From Acestrorhynchus altus (lineage: Eukaryota; Chordata; Actinopteri; Characiformes; Acestrorhynchidae), in assembly GCA_034509495.1 (NCBI GenBank), contig CM067503.1, positions 26,095,768 to 26,159,767 of the forward strand: 64,000 bases of DNA, in the 5' to 3' direction. Position 1 is the first letter of the stretch; every line of letters starts with the position of its first letter. The notes beneath the pieces were generated by a model. That model saw only the letters and a program-made list of their open reading frames with translations. It ran no database searches and had not been told where the DNA came from. This document shows, one piece after another, positions 48,826 to 60,725 of the stretch. The position numbers and the translations under genes are program-made.

Positions 48826-48885
48826 CCATCCATCCATCCATCCATCCATCCATCCATCCATCCATCCATCCATCCATCCATCCAT
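48826..48885. repeat. (ATCC)n microsatellite
   Basis: About fifteen perfect ATCC units. Confidence 0.93.
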
Positions 48886-49479
48886 TTTCACATCTGCATT
48901 ATTTACAATTGTTTAGCACTTTTAGAAGGCAACCAGTCTGCTGTGGTGAGAAACTGCTGACCGATGGTTGATGTTGATGCAGGGCAGGGTTGATGTAGAG
49001 CGGTTGTGGCTAAAGAAGGGATTTAGAGCTTAAAATCTGTACACAGAGTGTGTAAGTGATTGTGTCTACTTATGAAGCACTCCAGCATGACGAGTTTGGT
49101 CTAAGGATCTTGATTTGGAGGAGCCATTATTAACCGCATATATATCCAGGAAATCCAAATAATCAAATGGCATACTGATTTTTTTTTTCCTTAGATCACC
49201 ACTAGGGATTGATGTGTTTATCTTGAAGAGAGATGGGCTTGATCCCCAAAAGCCAGAAAAATAAGAGGACAAACCAACTTTTACTGTAGGGCACCAGTCA
49301 TGGAGGTACATAAAAAAGTATTAATAGCCATTTTTGAGCATTTTAAAAAGTGACCTCCAAATACGTTTTGCATGATCGTTGTTGGTTACCCCTCCTGGGG
49401 AGAGGATAATAATGGTCTGGAAAATCTGATGCAGTGTCAAATTTTTGCAGAAACATTGAAAATCAAGGGTTCACAACCA

Positions 49480-49501
49480 AACACACACAAACACACACAC
49501 A

Positions 49502-49562
<61 letters not shown>
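49480..49562. repeat. (AC)n-(AT)n compound microsatellite
   Basis: AC run to 49547 passing directly into an AT run. Confidence 0.93.
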
Positions 49563-49815
49563 CATAGACATTTAAAGGTCATAATGCAGTTTAATATGTG
49601 ATGCTAATAGCTGTTGTTATCTGATGATACGGGAAAAGAAAGTCAAGCCCTATTTCCTTATTATCACCAAAGATTGACCCTGCCAGAAATATTTCTTTGT
49701 TTCTTCTTCCCTCCCTCTCTCCCTCCCTCCATGTTTTCATTGAAGTGCGCAGCAGGATTACGACAGCGACAGGAGAGATTTAATTACAGCAGGATGAATG
49801 ACTGTCTCTCCCCAG

Positions 49816-49823
<8 letters not shown>

Positions 49824-49852
<29 letters not shown>
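49824..49852. repeat. (CT)n microsatellite
   Basis: Short CT tract. Confidence 0.9.
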
Positions 49853-49856
<4 letters not shown>

Positions 49857-50019
49857 GCCCTCACTCTGCCCCCCTCTCTAAATGAAGTCTGCCTGAAATG
49901 TTGCAGTCGTTTGATGAAGTGTATGTGAATCTGAGCGTGATCCCACCCTAGGAAATGATATCAAACACTCAGTGGGTATCTGCCCTACGTGCTGAACCTG
50001 GAGGGCTGTGCCTGTGTCA

Positions 50020-50023
<4 letters not shown>

Positions 50024-50063
<40 letters not shown>

Positions 50064-50073
50064 AAGTCAGGAG

Positions 50074-50127
<54 letters not shown>

Positions 50128-50130
50128 AGA
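50024..50130. repeat. (GT)n-(GA)n compound microsatellite
   Basis: GT run to 50062, eight-base spacer, then GA run to 50130 with GGA interruptions. Confidence 0.92.
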
Positions 50131-50232
50131 ATGGAGAATGAAGGACCTTGAAATGTTAAGCAGTGGATGGAAACCCTGCATGTGTCTGGACACCGGTTCA
50201 GGTTATTTACTGCAGAGTCTCCCTGTGACATT

Positions 50233-50233
<1 letters not shown>

Positions 50234-50282
<49 letters not shown>
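50234..50282. repeat. (CT)n microsatellite
   Basis: Pure CT tract. Confidence 0.93.
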
Positions 50283-50286
<4 letters not shown>

Positions 50287-50694
50287 CCACCTTCCCTCTG
50301 ATGTATGGAGCCTGGCTGTGGCTTTGATTGGCTAACACGCCGCAGCTTGTTGCAGCTTCTGTGTGTTGCTGAATGAATGAAGTACTACATGGCGCTGCGT
50401 TGATGATGAGTGAAATGAAGGTTGTCAGGTTGCTTTAAAACCATCCTTTCTGATAGATGTGCTGAATAAGTGAAGCGACAGAGGGGCTACTGTAGGGAGC
50501 ACAGCGATTCCACTTTGTCTGTGTCTCTCATGCTCTGTATCTGTGAGTGCACCTGAAAGGATTGGTGTTGGTCTTTCAGAATTCAACTGAGAAGGCAATG
50601 AGTGGAAGAAAGTGAAGGAGGATGCATACACACAGTATTTCACATGAAATTATTTTATTGTGGGTGCTTATATGAGGAGAATGTTTAATAGTGT

Positions 50695-50695
<1 letters not shown>

Positions 50696-50749
<54 letters not shown>
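50696..50749. repeat. (AC)n microsatellite
   Basis: Pure AC tract. Confidence 0.93.
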
Positions 50750-50751
<2 letters not shown>

Positions 50752-52309
50752 GATTTCTTCTTCACCTGATTAATAACGCGTTATGTACATCAGTGTGGAT
50801 TGGACAGTTTAAGAGAGAGTGACAGATATAATGGGACACAGTGAGAAATACAGACAGAACAAGAGTAGACAGACAGACAGCTGTCACCACCTTAAAACTT
50901 GGTAGGCAGTTCATCAAAATCACCATCCTGCTTCTCTCAGTTCAGTGATGTGCTCCCTCTTAAAGTCTGCCAACTGGAAAAATGGCACTGAGTGCATTGT
51001 AGAGACGTGTCTAGCATAAAAAATCTCTCATCAACTACCCAGATTTTGGCTCTGAGGGCCTTTTCATATGGCAGGAGGGGAAACACTTTTACATCCTTTT
51101 GTGCCAAGATCCAGGGTCTAACACTTCTGTAATCATTAACATATCTGTCTGAGAAAGAACTGCATGCTGATCTGACATGTTGGCTGGATGTAGTATTCTT
51201 TGTCAGTTAGCTGGATGTAATTTTATAAGTAGAAACGTTTTATGTTATTTCCATTATTATTTTCATTATTAGCATACCAAAGAGAGCATCAGACAGAAGG
51301 GAACATTCTTTGCTGACCTATTGTGCTAAATAATCTTTATTTTGTTCATTTTACTTACTAAGTTTGTTGTGTCCTGTGTCTTACAAATAAACATTCTTCT
51401 GTACTGGTGCATCCTTTAAAGATAAAGGGGTGCAAAACATTCATTTGTCCATCTTAGCTGTTTCTTTGTGCTCAGGCTCACATTTGGTCCAAATCCTACT
51501 CAAGGCAGAAATATCTCATTGACTGGATAAGTACAAACCTGTTGATTTATAATAATGGATTTTCAAAAATCAAATTAACATTATTTTCTATTTAGACCAA
51601 ATGTAGTCAGTCAGCCAAGAAACATTTGACATTACAGGAAATTTCTCCTTAAGGTGGCTCTCCTTACAGGTTATTAAACTCAAGGATTCACTTACTTTTT
51701 CTAGCCAGCACTCTTAACATTACTAATTGTGCACAATAATAGACATAAACAATACAGCAGCTGGTGTGTTATTTCTTTATTGTTATTGTTATGCACACAT
51801 GGCTTATGTTGACTGTTATATTAATGTGTGTGTTTCAGTTTTTTACTCAGCACAGGGAAGCCTGTCAGAAGTGACTGACTGATAGTATTATATTGATAGT
51901 ACTAATCGATAGTATTAGCAGATAGAGAGTGACAAGTTCCGGGACATCAAAGTATTCCTTTAAGTGAAGACACACAAGGTCAGCCAGTAAGTTGGACACA
52001 CCATACAGCATCATCATCAAAACTGAATGAAATAGAGAGGGAGGTTTAGAGAGATACAGAGAGAGAGTATAAGAAAAGAGAGTGGACTAGAGCGAGAACA
52101 GAGTGAGTGGGAGGGAAAGGCGAGGCTTAATTCAATAAAGAAGAGGCCTACATGCTTGTAAGAAAATGAAAAGTCTTGTTGGGAGTCATTAGGCTGCACT
52201 TGTGTTCTGCTGGCATTGAAGCACTGTCATCAGGGATGCCAGCTGCAAGTACTGCAATGAGTGTGTTTGTGTTTGTGTTCTTGTGTGTGCGTGCGTGCAT
52301 GTGTGCGTA

Positions 52310-52324
52310 TGTGTGTGTGTGTGT

Positions 52325-52415
<91 letters not shown>
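52310..52415. repeat. (GT)n microsatellite
   Basis: About 106 bases of GT with GA and CT single-unit interruptions and a GTGC-rich left shoulder. Confidence 0.93.
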
Positions 52416-52990
52416 ATAGTGTATGCCCTGACTGAGGTTTCATCCCTTTTATTTTCAATGTGGTCTGTATCTGTTTTATTGGTTTTCACACAACATTTGC
52501 AGCTCACAGAGCTTTTATAAAAGGCCCTAATGGTTTATGCCTTTTTTTTGAGGATTTATAGAATGTGAGATGAATTTTTACTTTTTTCTTCCAAGTGCAT
52601 ACTCCAGATTCCTAACATGAATCAATGACATAAATTTGAAATTGATATTTGTCCAAAAAGGAATCACTGATGATAAGCAATGTTCATCTAATGGCAGACA
52701 GTAGATGTATTTTTATTTATTTTCTCTGCTTGGTGCAGAAATGTGTGGTAAAGCTGCTGGGGAGCTTTTGGATGGCATTTCTAGCTCATAAGGAGTACTG
52801 TCCACTGTGCAGTATGCTCCAGCTGCTCTCTATATGAAACTAATATGAAGCTACTACTTGTAGACCCTCACTTGATGGTGATTGAGAGTTTGTGGGTTTA
52901 TGACTCATGAAGATTGATCTGCAGTGCTTTTTACAGGCTGGTCAAAGGTTGTGGCTGTTGGAGCTCATCAGTGACGTGTCTTCCTGCTGT

Positions 52991-53006
52991 GCACTAGAGG
53001 GCAGTG
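52991..53006 (+). promoter_or_regulatory. CTCF-like motif
   Basis: The plus strand reads GCACTAGAGGGCAGTG, matching the CTCF core with one difference at the first position. Its orientation is opposite to the motif at 20321, so the two point away from each other. Confidence 0.35.
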
Positions 53007-54110
53007 GAGTGTGCGTGGGCTAATGGAAAAGCTTAGTGCACTTGTTGGCACTGCAGTTATTTGAATGGTCATTAGCCTTCTGCTCCATACCTTGAGAGAG
53101 CTCTTACAGTGGAGATCTTCAGGATTCTGCTGGAACACTGATGATTAACACTTATCAGCCAGTCATTATGAGAGCTGGACACTTGTCTGCTCTGGCAGAA
53201 ATGCTGGAGGACAAGCATAGATGATATTTTGCTGTTGGAAAATTAAGTGTATCTGTGTATCATCATCTACCTACATGGGTGCACACACACACACACACAC
53301 ACAGATTCTAGTTGCATATCTTAAACCTGTCTTAGCCTCTCTCTCTCTCTCTCCCTCCCAGTTTTATCTATCTCACTCCCTCTCTACCTCCCTGCATATC
53401 TGTTCCCCTGCTTTTCTCCATCTTTTATTCCTTTTTGTTCTCTTTCTCTACCTCATTTAAGTAAAAGGGTAGTGGCTTGGCATCTTGATGACTATAAATA
53501 TCAAATTTAACATGAATTTGCTTTTCATTACACAGAGCAGTGGGCATTGGTTAGCAGAACAGTATGGTTGTGGTGTTCTGAAGGCCACACTCACTGTCAA
53601 TGTTGGTTTCAGCTCACAACAGGTTCATTTGTGTGTTGCTGTATGATCTCTCACACTCCTGGCTTGGGCAGTGTCTGGGGTAAGAGTTGCCTTTGAGTTG
53701 CCACAGTGGAAAACACCAAGGAGTGTGTTAGAGCAAGGTCAATACTAGAGTGCTGCTATTGATACCACAACAATACAACAGCTGAGAGAAGGGCAGGGAG
53801 CATGAGGCCAAAAATTTCATTTACTTCTACAATAGGGAGAGTGAGAGAATGAGAGGGAGAGAGTACAGAGAAAAAAAACGTATATTTTAATATTCAGTGG
53901 GGTGGAAGAGGACGTGCCTGGAAGGCAGTTGAGCTTTAAATGGACTGTAATGAATACACATTGCTGTCTCTCCTCTGTTTGAGTCACATACAGCCTCTGT
54001 CCTCTAACCCCCTGTCACAGGTTGCCAGTTAACCAGAAAAAAATGCCTGTGTTTGCCCTGGTGTCCCCAGGGCCAGTGTCTGTGTGTGCCTATGTGAGAG
54101 CTCAAGCCTA

Positions 54111-54267
54111 ATTGGCTGTGTTTGTCTCTGCTCCATTGGGCGTGAGCTAGTTAATTGCTTTCCCCTGTCCTCTAGGAGCTCATCGATTGGACGATTCCGT
54201 TTGCCAATTAAAGTCTATAGGAGCTGGGTGTGGGTAGGGTCAGAGCTGCTTTCTAAGCTGTGATTGG
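54111..54267. promoter_or_regulatory. Cluster of five CCAAT boxes
   Basis: ATTGG/CCAAT pentamers occur at 54111, 54135, 54186, 54204 (CCAAT) and 54263 within 157 bases, several in extended form (attggctg, gattggac, gattggctg). CCAAT boxes are bound by NF-Y and are typical of promoters. The cluster lies about 1.6 kb upstream of the PTB exon, so an enhancer or an alternative promoter is possible; neither is shown. Confidence 0.35.
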
Positions 54268-54314
54268 CTGTTGGGGGTGTGCTTTGATGTGGGAGCAGAA
54301 ATTTATACCATGAT

Positions 54315-54318
<4 letters not shown>

Positions 54319-54389
<71 letters not shown>
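54319..54389. repeat. (CT)n-(AC)n compound microsatellite
   Basis: CT run to 54360 then AC run; read on the other strand this is the GT-GA compound seen at three other places. Confidence 0.93.
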
Positions 54390-54390
<1 letters not shown>

Positions 54391-54407
54391 TCTCAGCATC
54401 TGCTTGT

Positions 54408-54606
54408 AGGACCAGGTGTCAAAAAACCTGCTCCCAGAGAGCTACCTACCTGCAGAATTTACATTCAACCCTAAGCCACCTCACCTGATCCAACTAATTA
54501 CTGCCTTCAGAAGATCCCGATTGGCTGAATGGGATGTGTTACCTTTGGGTTGGAGCTCAAACCTGCTGGAAGGTAGCTCTCCAAGAGCAGGCTTGGAACC
54601 CCCTGC
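54408..54606. mobile_element. MITE-like inverted-repeat element
   Basis: The left part (ggtgtcaaaaaacctgctc, ccagagagctacctacctgc) and the right part (ggaaggtagctctccaagag, caggcttggaaccccctg) are imperfect inverted repeats around a cacctgatccaacta core. It matches in layout a non-autonomous element frequent in teleost genomes. Confidence 0.6.
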
Positions 54607-55790
54607 TGTAGGCTATTGTGGTTCTGCTGAGAGCTCTTTCCCTTCACTCTAATTTGGTAGAAGCAGTGACGGAACAAACAGAGTATCCAAATACATGTGT
54701 TATTTCTGGATACAGTGTACATGTACTGAGTGGTAGTTGTCACTAGTTGTGTCCATGGCCTTTGTTGCTGAGCATTTGCTCGTGCTCTCTCACTCACTCA
54801 CTCACTCACTCATGGGTTAATTTTAGTTCAGTTCAGGATGGTTACAAAGCTTAAAAGATATTAAAATAAGCTAATTTCCTCAAAACATTGCCAAATTACA
54901 ATGACAGAAGCAACACTTAAATCAGGTCATTATTCAATAGACATTATTCACCAAATATCTCGTCATTGCTTGAATAAAGCCACAATTGTTTGTAAACCTC
55001 AAAATTGTTCACAGATCTGCATTTGCATTGATGAATCACATTCTCATAAACTGAACAAATCCCAAATCTCAGATTCTTCATAAAAACTGCAGAAAGAAGA
55101 AGTGCCTTCTTAAGAACTCTTGGTGAATGAGGGCCCTTGACATAAAACACACATAAATAAATAATATGCTGTGGTTTAGTGTGTGCTTTAGCCTTTTCCA
55201 CACCTCTTCTAGAGTCTAAACCCTAACTACCATCTACTGCATTTAGCTTAGCTTACAGTTTGGAATTTTGAAAGCTGTGCTATGCTTAAGATTTTCTAAC
55301 AACAAAAGTAAACAGACGTGTCATCCATATCATTGAAGACTATGAATCTAATACTATGCTAATACATCTTTAAAAAATTGAATATCGTGAAAAGGCTTAT
55401 TTTTTTATTCATAATTTAATATGGTAAACTGTAAGTAAGGTAAACTATCGTATATATTATATTTATTATATGTGACATTTGTCTGTTTGTCTTAATGATA
55501 AAAGCCAAACTGATCAAAAATAAAAAGGCTTCAGATATTTTATTTTATGGTCTATCCAACTGTCTGTCATTCTATCTGTCTGTTTCTGTCTGGCCGGCCA
55601 TTCATCTAAACACCCTATATCTTATCGCACTTTTCCTCATACAGAGGTTGGCCATATATATATATAATATGATTTTATATATTGTATCAGTACAGTATCA
55701 GTGTTCAACATAATAATATTCTAATGTGCTGCATGTACACTTGTTTATCACTAGAGAGATGTTGCTCTTGGATATTTGTTCCTAATATGC

Positions 55791-55867
<77 letters not shown>
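55791..55867 (+). repeat. (CT)n microsatellite forming the DAB1 PTB exon acceptor tract
   Basis: About 77 bases of CT with one CTAT and one CTGT interruption, running straight into the cag acceptor. No AG occurs between a branch-point-like cctaat at 55781-55786 and the acceptor AG, so the tract acts as the whole polypyrimidine region. Confidence 0.95.
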
Positions 55868-55869
55868 AG

Positions 55870-56009
55870 GGCAAGACCGTAGTGAGGCTGCTCTGATAAA
55901 GCGCTTTAAGGGTGATGGTGTGCGCTACAAGGCCAAGCTCATCGGCATTGATGAGGTCACTGCCGCGAGAGGAGACAAACTCTGTCAGGACTCAATGATG
56001 AAGCTAAAG
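55870..56009 (+). CDS. dab1: DAB1 coding exon, start of the PTB domain (residues 23-69)
   Basis: This 140-base exon completes Gly23 (G|GG) and ends at a codon boundary before a gtatga donor. It encodes GQDRSEAALIKRF...DSMMKLK, nearly identical to the start of vertebrate DAB1 PTB/PID. The PTB domain binds unphosphorylated NPxY motifs in the cytoplasmic tails of ApoER2, VLDLR and APP family proteins and also binds phosphoinositides. Lys45, a residue known to contact the phosphoinositide head group in mouse Dab1, is present (RYKAKLIG). The acceptor cag ends at 55869 directly after a (CT)n microsatellite that serves as the polypyrimidine tract, and a (GT)n microsatellite starts eight bases inside the next intron. 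Because 140 is not a multiple of three, skipping this exon would shift the frame and destroy the protein. Confidence 0.96.
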
Positions 56010-56017
56010 GTATGAGT

Positions 56018-56031
56018 TTGTGTGTGTGTGT

Positions 56032-56100
<69 letters not shown>

Positions 56101-56107
56101 TGTGTGC
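56018..56107 (+). repeat. (GT)n microsatellite next to the DAB1 PTB exon donor
   Basis: About 90 bases of GT with two GTAT interruptions, beginning eight bases after the gtatga donor starts. In RNA this is a long UG repeat. Confidence 0.95.
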
Positions 56108-56324
56108 CGACATAACTACAGTCACAATGTGAATGATCTCTCATAGCCTACATCCATCAGCTGGGTTAATGAGCCCTGTAAATATCAGGAGTCACCACTG
56201 CCCAGTCAAGGAAACATATGTGTGTGCGTATTGCTGATCTCTGTTATAAAGAAAACTGTGGGCTTTTGTATTTTTTTTATTTTAATTTTGTTGTCTTAGT
56301 TTTACTTCTATTAAGTATTTCTGT

Positions 56325-56327
<3 letters not shown>

Positions 56328-56364
<37 letters not shown>
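56328..56364. repeat. (GT)n microsatellite
   Basis: Pure GT tract. Confidence 0.92.
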
Positions 56365-56365
<1 letters not shown>

Positions 56366-56542
56366 TAGAGGTTGGTGATTGCTTTGGGCTGATTTGCATG
56401 TTGGTTTAATTGGAATGGAAACCAGACTGCCATTGATCAGGGCTGTTTACTCCCTCCCTCATTTTGACAGCTAATCTATACTCATATTCCCACAATCCTT
56501 CACTCCTTAGTAAACTTAACAACCCTGCATCATCATTCCTAA

Positions 56543-56645
<103 letters not shown>

Positions 56646-56765
56646 ATTTTTTTTTTCAGTCACTCTGTTTCTTTTGTCTCTGTTTTAAACCATGAGGTTT
56701 CACACTAGTGCCTGTTTTGTGGACAGAGAGAAACAGTCTTCCATGCATTTATGCATTGTTTTAGA

Positions 56766-57385
56766 TTACTCAAACCTCATTTTAGTCCTCAGGTTTTTGT
56801 CCTTGGTTTTAAATATGTCAGGAGTCAAAGGTTCAAGTGCTAGCTGATCAATTTCCTCATTGGTCAGGCCAAACTGGCAATTAATGTAAGCAGGAAGAAC
56901 AAAATTGACTTGGACTTGGACTTGTGTAGCTGTGCTGTGAGTGAGTGGACCCCATACCTCACTACTGTACAAGGCAATGGGCTGGATCACACTATCAAAT
57001 AATTTATAATGATATTGTGAAAATAATACTGTGAAACCTCCTGATTGTGTAAAGAGCTCTGCAGGCTTATTCCTGTAGTGTACTGTGTACTAATGTGCTA
57101 CTTGATGGTGAGGCTGAAATGTACTGGAGTGTATGCTCCAGAATGGTGCTTCCCAAGGTGAACAGGTACATGTGTTCCTGACATCTGGGCTTTTTCTGGG
57201 AGACTATAACATTGTCTTCTTTAGTTTTATTGGCAGTACTGCTGTAGCAGGTCCAGTTGCTGATGTAGCCCATGTATGCTTGGGGACCAGCACCAGATCT
57301 TCTGCATAGGGCAGGAACTTCAAATATGTTTCCGTCAAATATGTTTCCACTAAAGTTATGTGAAGAAGCTTTAGATGACATAGTT
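56766..57385 (-). mobile_element. LINE reverse-transcriptase relic (minus)
   Basis: Three minus-strand segments in two frames read in order LPYAEDLVLVPKHTW, then KKPRCQEHMYLFTLGSTILEH, and LFDSVIQPIALYSSEVWGPL. They match the polymerase domain of fish non-LTR retrotransposons: the YADD active site (here YAED, one change), the downstream LGNTILEH block and the IQPIALYGSEVWGP block near its C-terminus. Frame changes and missing pieces show it is dead. Lies in the intron antisense to DAB1. Confidence 0.8.
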
Positions 57386-58103
57386 GATCATGATTAAAAG
57401 CAGTACGAAAACAAGCAGAATGGAAAGATTAAACTCAGAATCATCTTTAGAGCGGTTCTTTTTTAATTTAAGAATGAAAATGAATTAAACAGTATTGTAT
57501 TATCCTTCTCCATCACCCTTTTTAAACATTTTACATTACATTTTTTACATTTACATTTTTAAACTTTTTGTTTTTTCCTAATTTTTGGCCTTTATCTATT
57601 GAGGTTTTTTTTTATAGGAATTTAAAAGAGTCCTGTAAAGACAATAAGGTTTAAACAAGAGGAAGGCAAAAATGTAGCAGAATACCAAAATAGTGAAATA
57701 ACCATTACCTTTTTTTTTTAAGGGAAGGGAAGTTTTTTTGTTTTGTTTTTTTTTTTTTCTTTTTTTTTTGCTAAAAATTCTGTTTGTACATTACTGTACA
57801 GTTTCTGTAGTTACTTTTTACTATGCTTGTGGACTGAGGGAGGAATTTGAGGGATCAATAATTAACAATAAATTTGGACTTTAAAAATGTTAACCAAGCC
57901 ACCGCACTGTGGCGTTTTATTTGCACACATCATGTGTGGATTGTCAAACTCTGCTTCTCTCCACACATTTCAGAAAGTAAAGCTACGTTTATTTTAAATA
58001 TGATTCACAGCTTCTGGATTGAATACATACAGTCATTTGACATGCAAATTTACAGACATGGCCAACAGCACAATAGGATAGTGTAGGTTTCCATTTGAGT
58101 TTA

Positions 58104-58445
58104 GTTGACTAGCTGGTCAACCACATGGTCTTGCTGGTCTTGCTGTTCAACGTCCTTGAACATGCTAGTCTTGTTGGTCAGCTACCTTGATCATTTTGGT
58201 CATGCTGGTCAACAACATTGATCATACTAGTGATGCTGGTTAACCAGTTTGGTTATCCTGGTCAGCCATCTTGATCAGTGCTGTCAACCTGGCCAACCAC
58301 CTTGATCATGCTGGTCATGCTGGTCAACAACCTTGATCGTGCTGGTCATGCTGGTCAACCATCTTGATCAGTGCTGTCAACCTGGCCAACCACCTTAATT
58401 ATGCTGTTCTTGCTGGTCAACCAGTTTGGGTATGCTAGTCAACAA
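58104..58445 (+). repeat. 31-bp minisatellite with 93-bp higher-order period
   Basis: Monomers of about 31 bases built on ctggtcaaccaccttgatca are tandemly repeated. The longer block atcttgatcagtgctgtcaa recurs at 58268 and 58361, exactly 93 bases apart, so three monomers form one higher-order unit. A short inverted piece (ggtggttgaccagcttgatc, 58511-58530) follows the array. Confidence 0.7.
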
Positions 58446-60288
58446 GTTAAGTAACCAAGCAAAATGATCAAATTAAATGAAAACATACCTTGTGCTAGTG
58501 AAGAGCTAAGGTGGTTGACCAGCTTGATCAGCTTAACGATCTGGAGCTGGCCAAGCTTTTTTCAGTGTTTATGTAATCATGACATTTCTGTGATAAATGC
58601 TGCAGTGAGACTTCGTGTTGTACAGTATAGTAAAAACTCTATTTTAACGTACAGATGTACAAAGTGTGCAAATTGGCCTGTATTAGTTTTATTCCTAATT
58701 GTTAGATCATGTGCATATCTCTTTGTTAATATCAATATTGCCAATGAAATATCAAGGGTATATTGTGCAAGTTACACGTATATTACACGTATATACACGT
58801 ATATATATCTCTCTGCACTTACTTTGCTTTAACACTCTGCTTTATCATCTCCATCCAGTGTAAAATCATAAACATTATGAATGGCTTTCCCAGCTGTGGG
58901 TTTCTGCAGCAGTAAAAATTGAAAGAGCTTCCTAATCTGAAGATGTGATCAGACCACGTTTGTACACTTCACCACTGTGCTCGCTGAGCTTTTTATTTGG
59001 TAACCCAGCTGTGCATTTCTTTTTTTCCACAGCCTCCAAAGGCTGCTATTTTTCAAATGCTGTTTTCCAAGTGCGCCTTGCATCTGGAATAATGAACACA
59101 TATAGTCTCCACTAAAGCAAGCACACTTATATCCCCCGCAGACCTCCACCAATCAGCAGTGGATCGATCCTGGGGCCACATTATTGAACAACAGTGGGGG
59201 AGATAGAAAGAGAGACAGAGTGGAATAGCCCCTGGGGTGCTTAAAAGAAACAACATCTTGTAGATCAGCTCTAGCTCACTAACACGTACATAAACTTGCA
59301 CAAAAGAATGTTATGGCTGTAGTGATGAGAAAAGAAGCTTGATATTGTCATGATTCAATATGTGCATTATCCTTGTACATTTTATTGAGATGCATAATAA
59401 ATATGGGCACACTTGGTTTTGTGATTATATTGTTATATATTCTGAGGACAATCTAAAAGAGTCGTAGACATAACTGAAGAGAAACAGATTTTTCCAGCAG
59501 TACCATTAGCTCCAGAACCAGAATGAGTTTAATTTTCCACCCACTGACAAGGACAAGGATGAGTTAAACAGGAATGACAGTGAAATACTGAGCATTTGTT
59601 GCAGAGAAAACAAAAATCTGAGTGTCCAACTTTTAAAAAACTAAACTTTACCATAAAATTACCATAATGCATTCCACAACCTTACATTCCCAACACTCTG
59701 TAGATATGAATTATGAAGTGATGCTACTGCACAGATTTTATAAATGGCATTCATAATCTCATCAACATAACTCATCAATATACCTTTAAATAGAAACTTG
59801 GATTCCTTCTGGAGTCAATAATGACTTTAAAGATGCCCTGTGTTTTGTGTTTGGTATGCTGAAGTATTTATTTGTAAGAATGTTTTTAAATTTATATTAT
59901 ATTTTACACTAAGTACGTTAAGCTTTCTTTGCATCTTGCTGTGCTGCATCATATGATGACATTCTGAAAATAAAAGGTAATAAAAAGTAAAATTATTGAT
60001 GATTTTATTTTAGTTTTATTTTTTGTTTGGAGGTGGATCATTTAGATAAGTACTAATGTACCACAGCTTAAGTAAAACTCTTGTTAATGTTAGTGTTACT
60101 CACATATCACACCATTAGCCAAACATAACTCACTGCAAAGTCTCCAGCTGCATGACGAGGTGTTCAGTTTAAGCCTTTGGAACTCAGCAAAGCATCCATG
60201 TTTTGCTGTACCACCCAGTCACAAACTGTTCCTCCAGTCATTTGGATACTAACCATGTCTACTTGTTCCTGATGCACAGACAGACACA

Positions 60289-60412
<124 letters not shown>

Positions 60413-60672
60413 TGGACACACCCTGCTCCACACACACTTAAAAGGGATCAAGCATCAAGGCTGTGTGATAGGTTGACAGGAGTGGCTGTAGAGGTTTGTT
60501 TGCAGAGAGAAGAAACAGATCTCCTTGGGGAAAAACAAACTTCAAACGCCTGTTCTCCACTTTGCCCCAGGGTCCTGTGCAGGGTTCAGAGCAGGAAAAG
60601 TGGGCAGTCAGCACTTTGTCCACTTGCTGAATCAACCTCTATCAATGCACATAAAACACTCCCTTTCTTTCA

Positions 60673-60675
<3 letters not shown>

Positions 60676-60722
<47 letters not shown>
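60676..60722. repeat. (CT)n microsatellite
   Basis: CT tract followed after a few bases by a short AC run. Confidence 0.93.

Positions 60723-60725
<3 letters not shown>

Larger units (their letters stand above)
9380..55869 (+). other. dab1: DAB1 46.5-kb intron between first and second coding exons
   Basis: The intron runs from gtagga at 9380 to cag at 55869. It carries no convincing coding exon. Repeats and motif clusters are listed separately. Stretches where I see nothing specific are 9.4-10.8, 11.8-12.05, 12.96-13.65, 15.4-16.7, 16.86-18.65, 19.6-20.3, 20.35-23.1, 25.85-26.95, 27.2-29.4, 30.3-31.2, 32.25-33.48, 33.92-34.56, 35.05-37.6, 38.16-39.2, 39.3-41.1, 41.55-43.0, 45.4-47.3, 50.75-52.3, 53.0-54.1 and 54.6-55.8 kb. 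These are AT-rich unique-looking DNA with scattered homopolymer runs. Long introns in this part of DAB1 are normal for vertebrates. Confidence 0.85.

Noticed and set aside
48826..48885. Regular (ATCC)n array considered as CRISPR-like
   Set aside because: A four-base microsatellite with no spacers, in a vertebrate intron.
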